A stretch of DNA of 64,000 bases from Flagellimonas aurea (GTDB taxonomy: Bacteria > Bacteroidota > Bacteroidia > Flavobacteriales > Flavobacteriaceae), in contig NZ_JAFLNL010000002.1 of NCBI RefSeq assembly GCF_017313785.1, positions 372,001 to 436,000 of the forward strand, read 5' to 3'. Every line of letters starts with the position of its first letter. Within the stretch, counting starts at the first letter, position 1. Below are positions 25,042 to 35,800 of this stretch, in pieces. A program made the translations under genes and the position numbers. Under the pieces are notes generated by a model, which was not told where the DNA came from, searched no databases, and was given only the letters and a program-made list of their open reading frames with translations.

Positions 25042-26304
25042 TTAGAAACTGATGACAGCTTCCAATAAAAGTCCTTTGAACTCACCATCGTGGAAAATAC
25101 TTGTGGTGTCATAACCATCGTATTGTTGGTTTACGTATTCTATTTTGGCCAAGATGTTCTTGGTCAAGAATACACCTCCACCCAATTGGAATCTGTCAAT
25201 GGTAATCTCTGATCCTGATGGGTCATCGGATGTCACGGTATTGTATCGGGTACCTACGAAGAAGTTCTCTGTGCCCCCAAATCTGTAGATCAGTTCACCT
25301 GCCAATTGAGTGGCGGTTCTGTCATCTGTTTCGGCATCAGCTTTTCCTGAAGCAGTCTCAAAGGTTCCAAAGAACTCCAATCCTTTATATTTCACAAATG
25401 GGTTGATCATAAAGGCGGTAATCTCATTTCTAAGACCGGGGTTGTATCTACCAGATCTAAAGTTACCAGAGGTTGATGCCTCAGTATCCTCCATTACCAA
25501 GTAGTATCTAGAACCTGAACGGTCCGCACTATAAAGGTATACGTTACCTGATTTGCCTGTACTGTACATGGAACCTGTAAGTCTCAACCTCAAATCCTCA
25601 CTAACTTGGGCATCATACCCTAGTTTTGCCAAGATTGAAGCTCCAGTGGTTTCTGGATTGTTCACCGCTTGGTTCAACTTACCATTGGAAAGTCCAAACA
25701 TGGCAATGAATCCATTTTTTCTGAAGTAAACTTCACCACCCACCTCTGTGGTAAACGCATCCATGATCAAGTTACCAACAAATGGGTTGTGCATGGCTTG
25801 GGCGTTATCGGTTCTTCTGAAGTGCGCATCACCGTAGTTGTTTTCCATATGACCGACTTTAATGGTCAAATACTTCATGGCTTCTTCCAAGAACCCAGGG
25901 CTGATAAAGTCCAAATTATCTACTTGAAAATAACCTCCTTTAACATATGGCTCTGGGTGGTGACGAGATGATAAATAAGTTCTTAAGTGCATTCTCACAC
26001 CCTTTGCCAATGCCACGTCCAAATCCAAGTTGGCGGTTGCTAGGTTAAAGTTGTCGCCGATTGGAATAAGTTCCACAGCTCCAGAGTTCTCATGATCAAT
26101 AGCTTGAAATTGTAGCGTGGATGATCCACCTACCCTTACTTTAATGCCATCAAAGGTGGAAACAGTATCTTTTGGGGCTTCAAATACATTCACTCCATTT
26201 TTATCGGGTGAACGGAAATTGTCGAGGTTTCGGTTTTGGGAATATCCCATAAGGCCTACAAGGAATGCAGCAGCCAATAATCCGTATTTTGTGTATTTTT
26301 TCAT
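25042..26304 (-). CDS. Outer-membrane porin-like beta-barrel protein
   Basis: A 420-aa protein with a signal peptide (FLVGLMGYSQ) and a chain of alternating, aromatic-bordered strands ending in LLLEAVISF, a terminal Phe as expected of outer-membrane barrels. Strings such as ALAKGVRMHLRTYLS, TIKVGHMENNYGD and FFVGTRYNTVTS are typical of Bacteroidota phosphate/OprP-like or DcaP-like porins. It sits between two YceI-like genes and is likely co-transcribed with the one upstream (35-base gap). Substrate is unknown; pairing with YceI suggests a hydrophobic or isoprenoid compound, which is inference. Confidence 0.8.
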   Translation of the reverse strand: MKKYTKYGLLAAAFLVGLMGYSQNRNLDNFRSPDKNGVNVFEAPKDTVSTFDGIKVRVGGSSTLQFQAIDHENSGAVELIPIGDNFNLATANLDLDVALAKGVRMHLRTYLSSRHHPEPYVKGGYFQVDNLDFISPGFLEEAMKYLTIKVGHMENNYGDAHFRRTDNAQAMHNPFVGNLIMDAFTTEVGGEVYFRKNGFIAMFGLSNGKLNQAVNNPETTGASILAKLGYDAQVSEDLRLRLTGSMYSTGKSGNVYLYSADRSGSRYYLVMEDTEASTSGNFRSGRYNPGLRNEITAFMINPFVKYKGLEFFGTFETASGKADAETDDRTATQLAGELIYRFGGTENFFVGTRYNTVTSDDPSGSEITIDRFQLGGGVFLTKNILAKIEYVNQQYDGYDTTSIFHDGEFKGLLLEAVISF

Positions 26305-26339
26305 CGTTGTATATTTATTAGTTGAGTATTAAGATTTAA

Positions 26340-26942
26340 TTATTTCCAAACTGTGTTGTAATGAACTTCGATTTCATCACCTGTGGTAATTGTTCCCAGA
26401 AGGGCTTTTGGAGGATCAATTTTATAATCGGTCATTTTTAGGCCTTTCTTACCTTCCAGCAATACCTTTCCTTCATTAATGGTCAAATTGAAAGGAAGGT
26501 CTATTGTATTTGTGCTTCCGGCAATGGTCAGGTTACCTGTAGCAACCACTTTGTATTTGTTGGATGCCGATGTCACCGGAGAAATGCTCTTCACACTTTT
26601 TAGTTCAAATACAATTTGTTTGTGGTCTTTGGTCTCTAAAGCCTTATAGGTATTCTTGTCCATGGCCCCTTTACCGCTTTTTAAGCTTTCGGACTCCACT
26701 GTAAACTTTAGGGAGGTGATTTTCGGAAGCTCTGCGGTATTGTCCAAAGCAATCAAGCCTGATTTTTGCTCCGCAATCTCTTCCCAATCATGCAGGGTAG
26801 AAGTTCCTGTCACTTTAACTTCTCCTTCCCCATTGTTCAGCTTAAAACTTTGTGCTGAAAGTGCCAAGGGAACCAGAGTGAATGTTATCCAAAGGATAGC
26901 TGCCTTTAAAAGCGATTGTCGATGTGATGTATGATATTGCAT
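26340..26942 (-). CDS. YceI-family periplasmic lipid-binding protein
   Basis: A 200-aa protein from the ATG at 26942: signal peptide (ITFTLVPLALSAQ) and a YceI lipocalin domain with TGTSTLHDWEE, FELKSVKSISPV, NLTIAGSTNTIDLPF and KMTDYKIDPPKALLGTI, the closing motif. The frame extends to 26966, but the predicted -7 box at 26964-26971 overlaps that codon, so the later ATG was chosen. It heads the run yceI, porin, yceI. The upstream promoter carries the window's Fnr-like dyad. Confidence 0.85.
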   Translation of the reverse strand: MQYHTSHRQSLLKAAILWITFTLVPLALSAQSFKLNNGEGEVKVTGTSTLHDWEEIAEQKSGLIALDNTAELPKITSLKFTVESESLKSGKGAMDKNTYKALETKDHKQIVFELKSVKSISPVTSASNKYKVVATGNLTIAGSTNTIDLPFNLTINEGKVLLEGKKGLKMTDYKIDPPKALLGTITTGDEIEVHYNTVWK

Positions 26943-26963
26943 AGTTTTTGGTTTTTGTTGGGT

Positions 26964-27006
26964 CAAAGATCTATTACGGAGTTTTCCTAAAAGATGATAT
27001 ATGTCA
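26964..27006 (-). promoter_or_regulatory. Fnr-like site and promoter of yceI-porin
   Basis: On the minus strand TGACATATATCA (27006-26995) is a TGAC-N4-ATCA dyad, a known Crp/Fnr half-site variant. GATCTTTG at 26971-26964 matches TAnnTTTG in 7 of 8 positions. Centre-to-centre spacing is 33 bp, as at six other promoters in the window. Confidence 0.5.
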
Positions 27007-27178
27007 GGTTTTTCCTAAATGGTTGATTTTTAACAGCAGAACCGTCAAAATTTTCTTTCTTTTTTTAAAAAAAGTTGGATTAATCATTTCTGTGGTATAC
27101 AAAAATCATTCAACCGATCGTGTTTGTCCAGCGATTTTCCCAAGAGTGAACTTTGACTTCTCCTCAGAGCCAAAAGAC

Positions 27179-27221
27179 TGATTTTTATCATATTCTAACC
27201 TTCTTCCAGCCACTACTTTTA
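27179..27221 (+). promoter_or_regulatory. Fnr-like site and promoter of ppdK
   Basis: TGATTTTTATCA (27179-27190) fits TGAT-N4-ATCA. TACTTTTA (27214-27221) matches the -7 box in 7 of 8 positions. Centres are 33 bp apart. The ppdK start at 27264 is 43 bases downstream of the box. Confidence 0.6.
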
Positions 27222-27263
27222 CGTATCAATTTTAACACATATCAATCTTTAATAGATATACAT

Positions 27264-29984
27264 ATGGACACACTTGTAGAAAAACAGCTCAGCGTATACT
27301 CATTTGGCAATAAAAAAGCAGATGGTGGACGCGATATGAAGAACCTGCTTGGGGGCAAGGGCGCCAACTTGGCCGAAATGAGCCGAATCGGTATCCCTGT
27401 ACCTCCCGGCTTTACCATTACAACTGAAGTTTGTACACAATATAATGAAGAGGGACGTGATGCGGTCATTGATCGCATAGAGCCCGAAGTAAGGAATGCC
27501 ATAAATCATATTGAAGAAACCATGGGGGCCATATTTGGCGATGATGAGAATCCATTATTGATATCCGTCCGCTCCGGTGCAAGGGTCTCCATGCCCGGTA
27601 TGATGGATACCGTTCTTAATCTTGGACTTAATGATGAATCCATAAAAGGTGTCATCAAAATGACCGGAAATGAAAGATTTGCCTGGGATTCCTATCGAAG
27701 GTTCATCCAAATGTACAGCAGCGTGGTGATGGGCCTCAAACCAGAATCAAAGGACGATCTTGACCCTTTCGAGGAAATCATCGACCACTTAAAGGATAAA
27801 AGAAGAATTGAGCAGGACACCCAATTTACCGTTCAAGACCTTCAGGATTTGGTGTATGACTTCAAGGACATCGTTAAAAAAAGAACAGGACAGCCCTTTC
27901 CCAATAATCCTTGGGACCAACTCTGGGGTGCCATTGCCGCAGTATTTGACAGTTGGAACGGAGATAGGGCCATATACTACAGAAAAATGCACGGATATCC
28001 CGAAGATTGGGGAACCGCCGTGAACGTACAGGCCATGGTCTTCGGAAACATGGGTGAGGATTCCGGTACAGGAGTTTGCTTTACCAGGGATGCCGGAACC
28101 GGGGAAAACAAGTTCAATGGTGAATATTTGATCAATGCCCAGGGCGAGGATGTTGTGGCCGGTGTCCGCACTCCACAACAGATTACATTGCTGGGTTCTC
28201 AACGTTGGGCCAAATTGGCACAAGTGGAAGAAGAGGAGCGCAAAGAAAGTTATCCTTCCCTAGAAGAACTCATGCCCGACATTTACAAGGAACTGTTCGA
28301 GTATCAAAATAAGCTTGAAACACATTACCAAGATATGCAGGACATGGAGTTTACCATACAACAGGGCAAACTATGGATTTTGCAAACCCGTAATGGTAAA
28401 CGTACTGGAGCTGCAATGGTAAAGATCGCCATGGATTTGCTCAAAGAAGGATCAATAGATGAAAAAACGGCCCTAATGCGCATAGAGCCCAATAAACTGA
28501 ACGAACTTCTACACCCTATCTTTGACCCAGAAGCCTTGCAAGAAGCTGATGTGATCGCCCAAGGACTCCCCGCCTCCCCAGGTGCGGCCACAGGACAAAT
28601 CGTTTTCTTCGCAGATGAGGCCAGCAAATACAAAAACAGCATTTTGGTACGTGTGGAAACATCTCCCGAAGATGTGGAAGGCATGAACATCGCCAAGGGC
28701 ATCGTAACGGCCCGTGGAGGTATGACTTCCCATGCTGCCGTTGTTGCCAGAGGTATGGGAAAATGTTGTGTCTCAGGTGCCGGTGCTCTCAAAATCAACT
28801 ATAAGACCCGAACTTTAAAAGTCGGTGACCACGAGTATCACGAAGGCGACTGGATTTCCATCAACGGTTCCACCGGAAACATCCTGGAAGGAAAGATTGC
28901 CACCAAGGAACCTGAATTGAGTGGCGAATTTGCCGAATTAATGGAACTCTCTGACAATTATGCGACCATGGAAGTCCGTACCAATGCCGATACGCCCAAA
29001 GATGCGCTTATTGCACGGAACTTTGGGGCAAAAGGAATCGGGCTTACCCGTACCGAGCATATGTTCTTCGAGGTAGACCGAATCAAAGCCATGCGCGAGA
29101 TGATTTTGGCAGACACTATCAAAGGACGCAAGCAAGCGCTCAAAGAACTATTGCCAATGCAGCGCAAGGACTTTGAAGGAATTTTTAGGGCCATGGAAGG
29201 TCTTCCCGTAACTGTTAGGTTATTAGATCCGCCGTTACATGAATTTGTGCCCCATCAATTGGCCACACAAAAAGAGTTGGCCGAAGAGCTGCACATTTCC
29301 TTGGCCGCTGTAAAAGGAAAAGTGGCAGAACTGGAAGAATTCAACCCGATGATGGGCCATCGTGGCTGTAGATTGGGGAACTCCTATCCTGAAATCACTG
29401 AAATGCAGACGCAGGCCATTTTGGAGGCTGCCCTCAATGTGAAGAAAGATGGCATCAACATGAAGCCCGAAATTATGATTCCTTTGGTAGGAACCGTGGA
29501 AGAATTCAAACAGCAAAAGGCCATAATCGATACCGTTGCGCAAGATATCTTTAAAAAGAGAAAGGATACCGTGGAATATTCCGTAGGTACCATGATCGAG
29601 GTACCAAGAGCAGCCTTGATAGCGGACAAGATTGCCGAAACAGCAGACTTCTTCTCTTTTGGAACAAATGACCTTACCCAAATGACGTTTGGATACTCTA
29701 GGGACGATTCCGGCAAGTTCTTGCCCACCTATCTTGAAAAAGGTATTTTAAAAGAAGACCCATTTGAAGTATTGGACCAAGAAGGCGTAGGACAATTGGT
29801 GGAACTTGGAACCCTACGGGGACGTATGACTAGGGCCAACCTAAAAGTAGGCATATGTGGCGAACATGGTGGCGAACCAAGTTCTGTTGGCTTCTGCCAA
29901 AAAGTGGGAATGAACTATGTGAGCTGCTCACCCTTTAGGGTGCCCATTGCAAGGGTTGCAGCGGCACAAGCAGAAATAGCATAG
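27264..29984 (+). CDS. ppdK: Pyruvate, phosphate dikinase
   Basis: A 906-aa enzyme that interconverts pyruvate, ATP and phosphate with phosphoenolpyruvate, AMP and pyrophosphate. The ATP-grasp N-terminal domain begins LLGGKGANLAEMSRIGIPVPP and includes ISVRSGARVSMPGMMDT. The swivelling domain has the phosphorylated His490 in GGMTSHAAVVARGMGK, and the C-terminal PEP-binding barrel has LTRTEHMFF and the catalytic Cys in CGEHGGEPSS. The frame is open to 27153, but MDTLVEKQLS at 27264 is the natural start. In anaerobes the enzyme lets glycolysis use pyrophosphate; the Fnr-like site upstream fits induction at low oxygen. Confidence 0.96.
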   Translation: MDTLVEKQLSVYSFGNKKADGGRDMKNLLGGKGANLAEMSRIGIPVPPGFTITTEVCTQYNEEGRDAVIDRIEPEVRNAINHIEETMGAIFGDDENPLLISVRSGARVSMPGMMDTVLNLGLNDESIKGVIKMTGNERFAWDSYRRFIQMYSSVVMGLKPESKDDLDPFEEIIDHLKDKRRIEQDTQFTVQDLQDLVYDFKDIVKKRTGQPFPNNPWDQLWGAIAAVFDSWNGDRAIYYRKMHGYPEDWGTAVNVQAMVFGNMGEDSGTGVCFTRDAGTGENKFNGEYLINAQGEDVVAGVRTPQQITLLGSQRWAKLAQVEEEERKESYPSLEELMPDIYKELFEYQNKLETHYQDMQDMEFTIQQGKLWILQTRNGKRTGAAMVKIAMDLLKEGSIDEKTALMRIEPNKLNELLHPIFDPEALQEADVIAQGLPASPGAATGQIVFFADEASKYKNSILVRVETSPEDVEGMNIAKGIVTARGGMTSHAAVVARGMGKCCVSGAGALKINYKTRTLKVGDHEYHEGDWISINGSTGNILEGKIATKEPELSGEFAELMELSDNYATMEVRTNADTPKDALIARNFGAKGIGLTRTEHMFFEVDRIKAMREMILADTIKGRKQALKELLPMQRKDFEGIFRAMEGLPVTVRLLDPPLHEFVPHQLATQKELAEELHISLAAVKGKVAELEEFNPMMGHRGCRLGNSYPEITEMQTQAILEAALNVKKDGINMKPEIMIPLVGTVEEFKQQKAIIDTVAQDIFKKRKDTVEYSVGTMIEVPRAALIADKIAETADFFSFGTNDLTQMTFGYSRDDSGKFLPTYLEKGILKEDPFEVLDQEGVGQLVELGTLRGRMTRANLKVGICGEHGGEPSSVGFCQKVGMNYVSCSPFRVPIARVAAAQAEIA

Positions 29985-30012
29985 CTGCAAATACCTAACC
30001 ATTCTGTTTTTT

Positions 30013-30053
30013 AATCCCCGACGCTTTATTTTATAGGGTGCCGGGGATTTTCA
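30013..30053 (+). terminator. Terminator of ppdK
   Basis: Arms AATCCCCG (30013-30020) and CGGGGATT (30042-30049) enclose a 21-base loop and are followed by TTTC. It lies 29 bases past the ppdK stop. Confidence 0.75.
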
Positions 30054-30077
30054 TAAGTAATTTGCGTTCTTTGTCCC

Positions 30078-30977
30078 ATGCAAGCGGAGAAAAACATGAC
30101 CAACGAAAAAACTGCGGTCCGAACAACATACTTCAGCATTGCCGGTAACATAACCTTAGCACTGGTAAAAGGGGCTGCAGGATTTTTTGGAAACTCATAC
30201 GCCTTGATTGCGGATGCCATTGAGTCCACTACGGATATTTTTTCATCTGCCTTGGTTCTCCTAGGGTTCAAATATGCGGAAAAGCCGCCCGATGAAAACC
30301 ATCCTTACGGACATGGGAAGATAGAACCGCTCATTACGTTTATTGTTGTGGCATTTTTGGTGACCTCGGCAACCATAATCGCCTACGAGAGCATTCAACA
30401 CATACAGACGCCGCATAAAGTCCCGGAACCATGGACCTTGTTCGTATTGACAGGTATAATTATCTGGAAGGAAATTTCGTTCCAGATAGTCATAAGAAAA
30501 AGTAAACAGACACAGAGTTCATCACTGCGAGCGGATGCTTGGCACCATAGAAGCGATGCCATCACCTCTGTAATGGCCTTTCTGGGCATTTCGATAGCAC
30601 TCATATTTGGTGAAGGCTACGAAACCGCGGATGATTGGGCAGCACTCTTGGCTTCAGGGTTCATCCTTTACAACAGTTATTTGATCTTCAGACCTGCACT
30701 TGGTGAAATCATGGACGAACACCAATATGATGACCTTATCGAAGAAATTAGACAAAGGGCGCTAGAAGTGGAGGGTATATTGGGTACGGAAAAATGCTTT
30801 ATCCGAAAATCAGGAATGAAATACCATGTAGATCTTCATGCTATCGTAAGTGGGGATATATCCGTGGAAAAGGGACATTGGATCGCCCATGCCCTAAAGG
30901 ACCATTTACGTAAGGTGATTCCAAACCTGGGACATGTACTCATTCATATAGAACCGGACCAATACACTTATAAATAA
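30078..30977 (+). CDS. Cation diffusion facilitator (CDF) metal exporter
   Basis: A 299-aa CDF protein. The first helices carry the metal site ADAIESTTDIFSS and the signature DENHPYGHGKIEP. A second site is seen in LRADAWHHRSDAITS (AxxH/D). A C-terminal cytoplasmic domain (about residues 210-299) has VEGILGTEKCFIRKSG and a final HVLIHIEPD. Such proteins export Zn, Fe, Co or Mn in exchange for protons. The HxxxD/HHxxD residues suggest Zn or Fe, but specificity is not decided. ATG at 30078 is used; 30096 is an alternative. Confidence 0.92.
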   Translation: MQAEKNMTNEKTAVRTTYFSIAGNITLALVKGAAGFFGNSYALIADAIESTTDIFSSALVLLGFKYAEKPPDENHPYGHGKIEPLITFIVVAFLVTSATIIAYESIQHIQTPHKVPEPWTLFVLTGIIIWKEISFQIVIRKSKQTQSSSLRADAWHHRSDAITSVMAFLGISIALIFGEGYETADDWAALLASGFILYNSYLIFRPALGEIMDEHQYDDLIEEIRQRALEVEGILGTEKCFIRKSGMKYHVDLHAIVSGDISVEKGHWIAHALKDHLRKVIPNLGHVLIHIEPDQYTYK

Positions 30978-31036
30978 CCCTTTACAGTTTGGTCTATCGG
31001 TCAAATGAGCTATCTTTTTACTCTAATCCGACCGTT

Positions 31037-32767
31037 ATGACCAGAATTTCCCTTTTATTTTCCTGTATCGCACTTTTGGTGGTATCCTGTGGACAGCCAA
31101 AAAATTCAAAATTTGACATCGCCGTTAGTTTTGATGAATCCGTTAGCACCAAAAACAAAGACGGACGATTGTTGTTGATGCTTTCAAACGACGATTCAAA
31201 AGAACCTCGATTTCAAATCAACGATGGACTCAATACCCAACTCATTTTCGGAATGAACGTCGAAGCTATGGCACCGGGGCAACCCATTACTTTTGATGAA
31301 TCCATTTTTGGGTACCCCTACCCTAGTCTAGATAACGTGCCTCCGGGAGAATACCAAGCGCAAGCGCTATTGCATGTTTATGAAACTTTTGATTTATCCA
31401 CAGGGCATACCGTAAAGCTGCCCATGGACAATGGAGAAGGCCAACATTGGAACACTTCGCCAGGTAATTTGTACAGCAAACCTTTTAAGGTCACCATCGG
31501 TGACAATGGCCTTGAAAATGTTTCGATTGTGATGGATCAAGAAATTCCTCCCATTCCAGAACCCGAGGATACCGAATGGATAAAGCACATTAAGATCAAG
31601 TCCGAAAAATTATCGGATTTCTATGGACGGGACATGTATTTGGGGGCGCATGTTCTTCTGCCGAAAGGTTTTGACGAGCATCCCGAAGCCAAGTATCCGT
31701 TGATGGTATTTCATGGACATTTTCCCAGTGACTTTGGCGGCTTTAGGACCACACCTCCAGACCCGAACCTAGAACCGGAGTATTCTGCCCGTTTTGATTT
31801 GGAAGGATACAACATCATACAACAACAAGAAGCTTACGATTTTTATCAAAGGTGGAACGAGCCCGATTTCCCGCGCTTCCTTATCATCGAGATACAGCAT
31901 CCTACCCCTTACTATGATGATTCTTATGCGGTGAACTCGGCCAGTCAAGGTCCATATGGCGACGCCATTACCTACGAGCTTATCCCAGAAATCGAAAAAC
32001 AGTTCCGAGGCATGGGTGAAGGGTGGTCACGATTTTTATATGGAGGTTCCACAGGGGGTTGGGAAGCCCTTGCCGTTCAGGTCAAATATCCGGAGGAATA
32101 CAACGGTTGCTTTGCCGCCTGCCCGGATCCCATCGATTTTAGGGCCTACTGCCTTACCAACATTTATGAAGATGAGAATGCCTACTATTATGATTCCGCA
32201 CACAAAAAGCTGGAAGTCCCCTCCCATCGAAATTATTTGGGCGATATACAGTCCACATTAAGACAGGGCAACCATTTGGAACTTGTATTAGGTGATAAAT
32301 CACGTTCAGGGCAACAATGGGATATTTGGGAAGCCACTTATTCCCCGCAGGGCGATGATGGTTATCCCGTTCGGATTTGGGATAAAATGACAGGGGATAT
32401 AGACCACGAAGTGGCTGAGTATTGGAAAGAGAACTATGACCTTCGCCATATACTGGAAAGGGATTGGGACAAGCTCGGACCGCAGCTCAAAGGTAAAATC
32501 CATATATATTGTGGTGACATGGACAATTATTACCTGAACAACGCCGTCTATTTGATGGAGGACTTTTTGGAAAGCACTACCGAGCCCTATTATGATGGAG
32601 AAATATTGTACGGAGACCGTGCAGAGCATTGCTGGAACGGAGACCCCGACCAACCCAATGCCATAAGTAGATTACGGTACAATTCGATGTACGTCCCTAA
32701 GATCATGAAACGAATTGCCGAAAGTGCACCGCAAGGCGCAGATTTGACCAGCTGGAGGTATCAATAA
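31037..32767 (+). CDS. Lipoprotein esterase-like alpha/beta hydrolase
   Basis: A 576-aa protein beginning MTRISLLF with a lipobox (LLVVSCGQ), so it should be lipidated on the envelope. An N-terminal beta domain (about residues 25-170) precedes a putative-esterase alpha/beta hydrolase domain whose nucleophile elbow is YGGSTGGWEAL (Ser338 from this start). The C-terminal part has an HCW at AEHCWNGDPDQ that may supply the catalytic His. The frame extends to 30989, but the lipoprotein signal fixes the start at 31037. Substrate is unknown. Confidence 0.82.
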   Translation: MTRISLLFSCIALLVVSCGQPKNSKFDIAVSFDESVSTKNKDGRLLLMLSNDDSKEPRFQINDGLNTQLIFGMNVEAMAPGQPITFDESIFGYPYPSLDNVPPGEYQAQALLHVYETFDLSTGHTVKLPMDNGEGQHWNTSPGNLYSKPFKVTIGDNGLENVSIVMDQEIPPIPEPEDTEWIKHIKIKSEKLSDFYGRDMYLGAHVLLPKGFDEHPEAKYPLMVFHGHFPSDFGGFRTTPPDPNLEPEYSARFDLEGYNIIQQQEAYDFYQRWNEPDFPRFLIIEIQHPTPYYDDSYAVNSASQGPYGDAITYELIPEIEKQFRGMGEGWSRFLYGGSTGGWEALAVQVKYPEEYNGCFAACPDPIDFRAYCLTNIYEDENAYYYDSAHKKLEVPSHRNYLGDIQSTLRQGNHLELVLGDKSRSGQQWDIWEATYSPQGDDGYPVRIWDKMTGDIDHEVAEYWKENYDLRHILERDWDKLGPQLKGKIHIYCGDMDNYYLNNAVYLMEDFLESTTEPYYDGEILYGDRAEHCWNGDPDQPNAISRLRYNSMYVPKIMKRIAESAPQGADLTSWRYQ

Positions 32768-32772
32768 TAAAA

Positions 32773-32796
32773 AATGGGAGCTTTTTTGCCCCCATT
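32773..32796. terminator. Bidirectional terminator between convergent genes
   Basis: AATGGGAGC and GCCCCCATT around TTTTTT form a 9-bp stem with one mismatch. It sits between the stop of the esterase (32767) and the stop of the minus-strand adhesin gene (32821), with A- and T-rich flanks. Confidence 0.7.
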
Positions 32797-32820
32797 ACTT
32801 TGATTGGATATTTAGTACGG

Positions 32821-35800
32821 TTATCTGTACAGGGTAAAGTGCCCAACAAATTCCCTGGTATCCTCATCGCCATTTAATTTGATGATATACCAATAATCAC
32901 CTGTTGGCAAATCGGCCTGATTATAGAAACCGTCCCATGGGTCGGTGTCCTGTAACATTTTGTATATGCTTCTTCCATACCTATCAAAAATGGATATGGT
33001 GATATTCGGGAATACTTCGATGTTTCTTGGTTTCCAGGTATCGTTCAACCCGTCACCATCTGGTGTAAAGAAATTCGGGATCTCAATATCGATGAACTCC
33101 ATAAAGATTTCCTGGGTAACACTACACCCGTTTTCATCGGTAACGGTAACAGCATAGGTCGCTGTCTCACGAATCAAGAATGTATTGTCTTCTCCATACG
33201 ACACCCCATCTACCTCAAAGGTGTAGTTGGGATTACCTCCTGTGACGGTGGCAGTTATCTCGTTGATATTATTATTGCTCAATGCCAAGGTCAATGGATC
33301 AAACCCTTCCACTTCAAAAGTAAAGGTACGGTCGCAACCGTTGGCGTGAGCCACGGTAAGGGTATGTTCCCCTGGTGCCAAGTTGGTGAAATCCGAGGTC
33401 AGGACCATATCGTTCGGGTCATTGGAATCCAAACCGTACAATAGGTCTGAAACCATGCTTGGGTCTTCAAAATTGAGGTCAAGGTAGTTCGTTGGTGAAT
33501 CACCATCACACTCGTAAACCACCTCCACGCTGCCTTCCAAGTTCACCCCTGAGTTTATGGTAACGATTTCGGTCGTCATACAACCATTCGCATCTCTTAT
33601 GAATACTACGTAGTCACCACTGGCCAGGTTGCCATAGCTCATCTGTCCCTCTACAAAATTCTCATCTTGACTGGAGTTCAAGCTTGTGCTATATGGAGCT
33701 GTTCCGCCTTGGACTTCCAAGTTGATCAAACCATCTTCACTGCCAAAACAAATCTCATGTTCCGCAGTTGAGGTAACGGTCAATGCATCCGGTTGGGTGA
33801 TTGTAAAATCCAATACTTCAAAGCATCCGTTGGCATCTTGTACTATCACCGTATAATCACCGGCCGCAAGATCTGTGAATGTTCCTTCATCAACAAATTG
33901 ATTCAAGTTGGGTGAAATTGCATACTGATAGCCTGCTGTTCCGCCCGATACATCGAGTACGATGCTACCATCATCGGCACCCATACAAGTTACATTGGTA
34001 ACATCGCTGGTAATTGAGAGAGGTGTTGGTTCCGTAACATTTATGGCTCCGGATACCCATTCACAATCGCCACTGATCACTCCTGCATAGTACGTGCCTT
34101 GCGGAAGCCCATCAAAGTAACCGTTTAAATTGGTCGGTGCCACTGGAATGGTCATTGCACTGTCTTGGTACAGTCCATAAACGTAGTTTCCTAGACCTCC
34201 ATCCGCATCTACGGAAATGAATGCGGTGCTATCACCATTACAGTTTACATGAGGATTATAGTTTTCTACTTCGGCAGTCAATGGAACAACATCAATTACG
34301 GTAACGCCACTACTTAATACGGGGTCACAACCGTTCGCATCAATTACGTAAAACTGATATGGGGCAGTCCTCGGACTTACATCAAAAACGTGGGTGTTTC
34401 CACCAGGCATAGCCGTATATGGCCCTGATTTGGATGTGCTGAATCGATACTCATTACCAGCAAATGGAGTTCCTCCGGATACCGTAAGGGTCAACTGGGC
34501 AGGGGTATCACAAGTAAGCCTTCGTGACAAAACCAAATTCGCCCTCACCGGGTTTGGATCATTGATTACAACTTCGGCAGTTGTCACGGTACATCCTGCA
34601 TCATCGCTTATATTGATGGAATATGTACCCGCACTCAAATTGTTAAAGGTACTTGAAGTTTGAGTGGACGAGGTTGAAACGGTGCTTCCGTTCTCGATTC
34701 GGTTTAAGCTAAACAATACGGTTCCCACACCACCAGATGTCAACGTAGCCGTAATGCTTCCGTCGGAATCACCGATACAATCCAATGTTTGGGTGGCAGG
34801 TGTAATATCCGCCAATAAAGGATCTACGGTCTGAATGGTTCCGCTCAGCGTGTCGTTGGTACAACCCGCCGCATCGGTAACCTCGATGGTATAAGTTCCG
34901 TCAGTCAAATTAGTGAACACATAACTGTACACATTGGTCTGCGTCAGTCCCAAAGAAGGTATCGAAATTGTGTACGGAGCAATACCTCCCGTTGGTGTTA
35001 CTGACAGTCTTCCTTGATCGTTAGCACATGATGCATTGCCAATCTCGGTGATGGTCGCATCCAAAACAGCATCTGCTCCGCCTACGGTAATTGTAGTTTC
35101 CTTGGTACAGAAGGGGAAGTCGCCCTGAACCACCTCAACACGGTAAGTGCCTTTGGGCAAATCAATATTTCCGCTGGTTGTTCCGCTTCCGCTTCCGAGA
35201 GGACCATACTGCGTATCGTCACTTGTATCGCTCAATGTGCCATTTGTATTGTAAACGGTCCAAGTGAAATCACCGGAATACCCTCCTGTTAGTTCAAAAT
35301 GATATTGGGCATCGTCTCCTGCACATACCACTGGTGCATCTTCATTCATATTGATTTGGAACTGCTCTATTTCTTCCACATTGTGGGTAACGATTATTGA
35401 ACAGCCCGTGTCTGTATTGGTTACTCGGAACGAATGCAACCCTACCTGTAGTCCCGTAAAAGTTCCTACCGCATTGGTATTTCCTGTTGAGATTTCTTCA
35501 AATTCATAGTCGTGTGGCCCTGTAGTGGAATCCGACAACAAACCATCTGCAATAATGGTGATAGTCTCTCCTGAGTTGGCACAAGAAATATCATACTCCA
35601 CATTTATGGTCGCATCCTGTAGCTCATCAAATGGTCGTATCATTGCCGTAGTGGTTCCCAAACAGCCAGTATCATCATACACATTGATGGTATAGATACC
35701 TCCTGCTCTATTTGAAATTATGAGTTCGTTGTTATTTCCATTTTGAACCACATTGCTGGATGGGTCAACAAACTCATATCGAACATAAGTTCCGGTTCCA

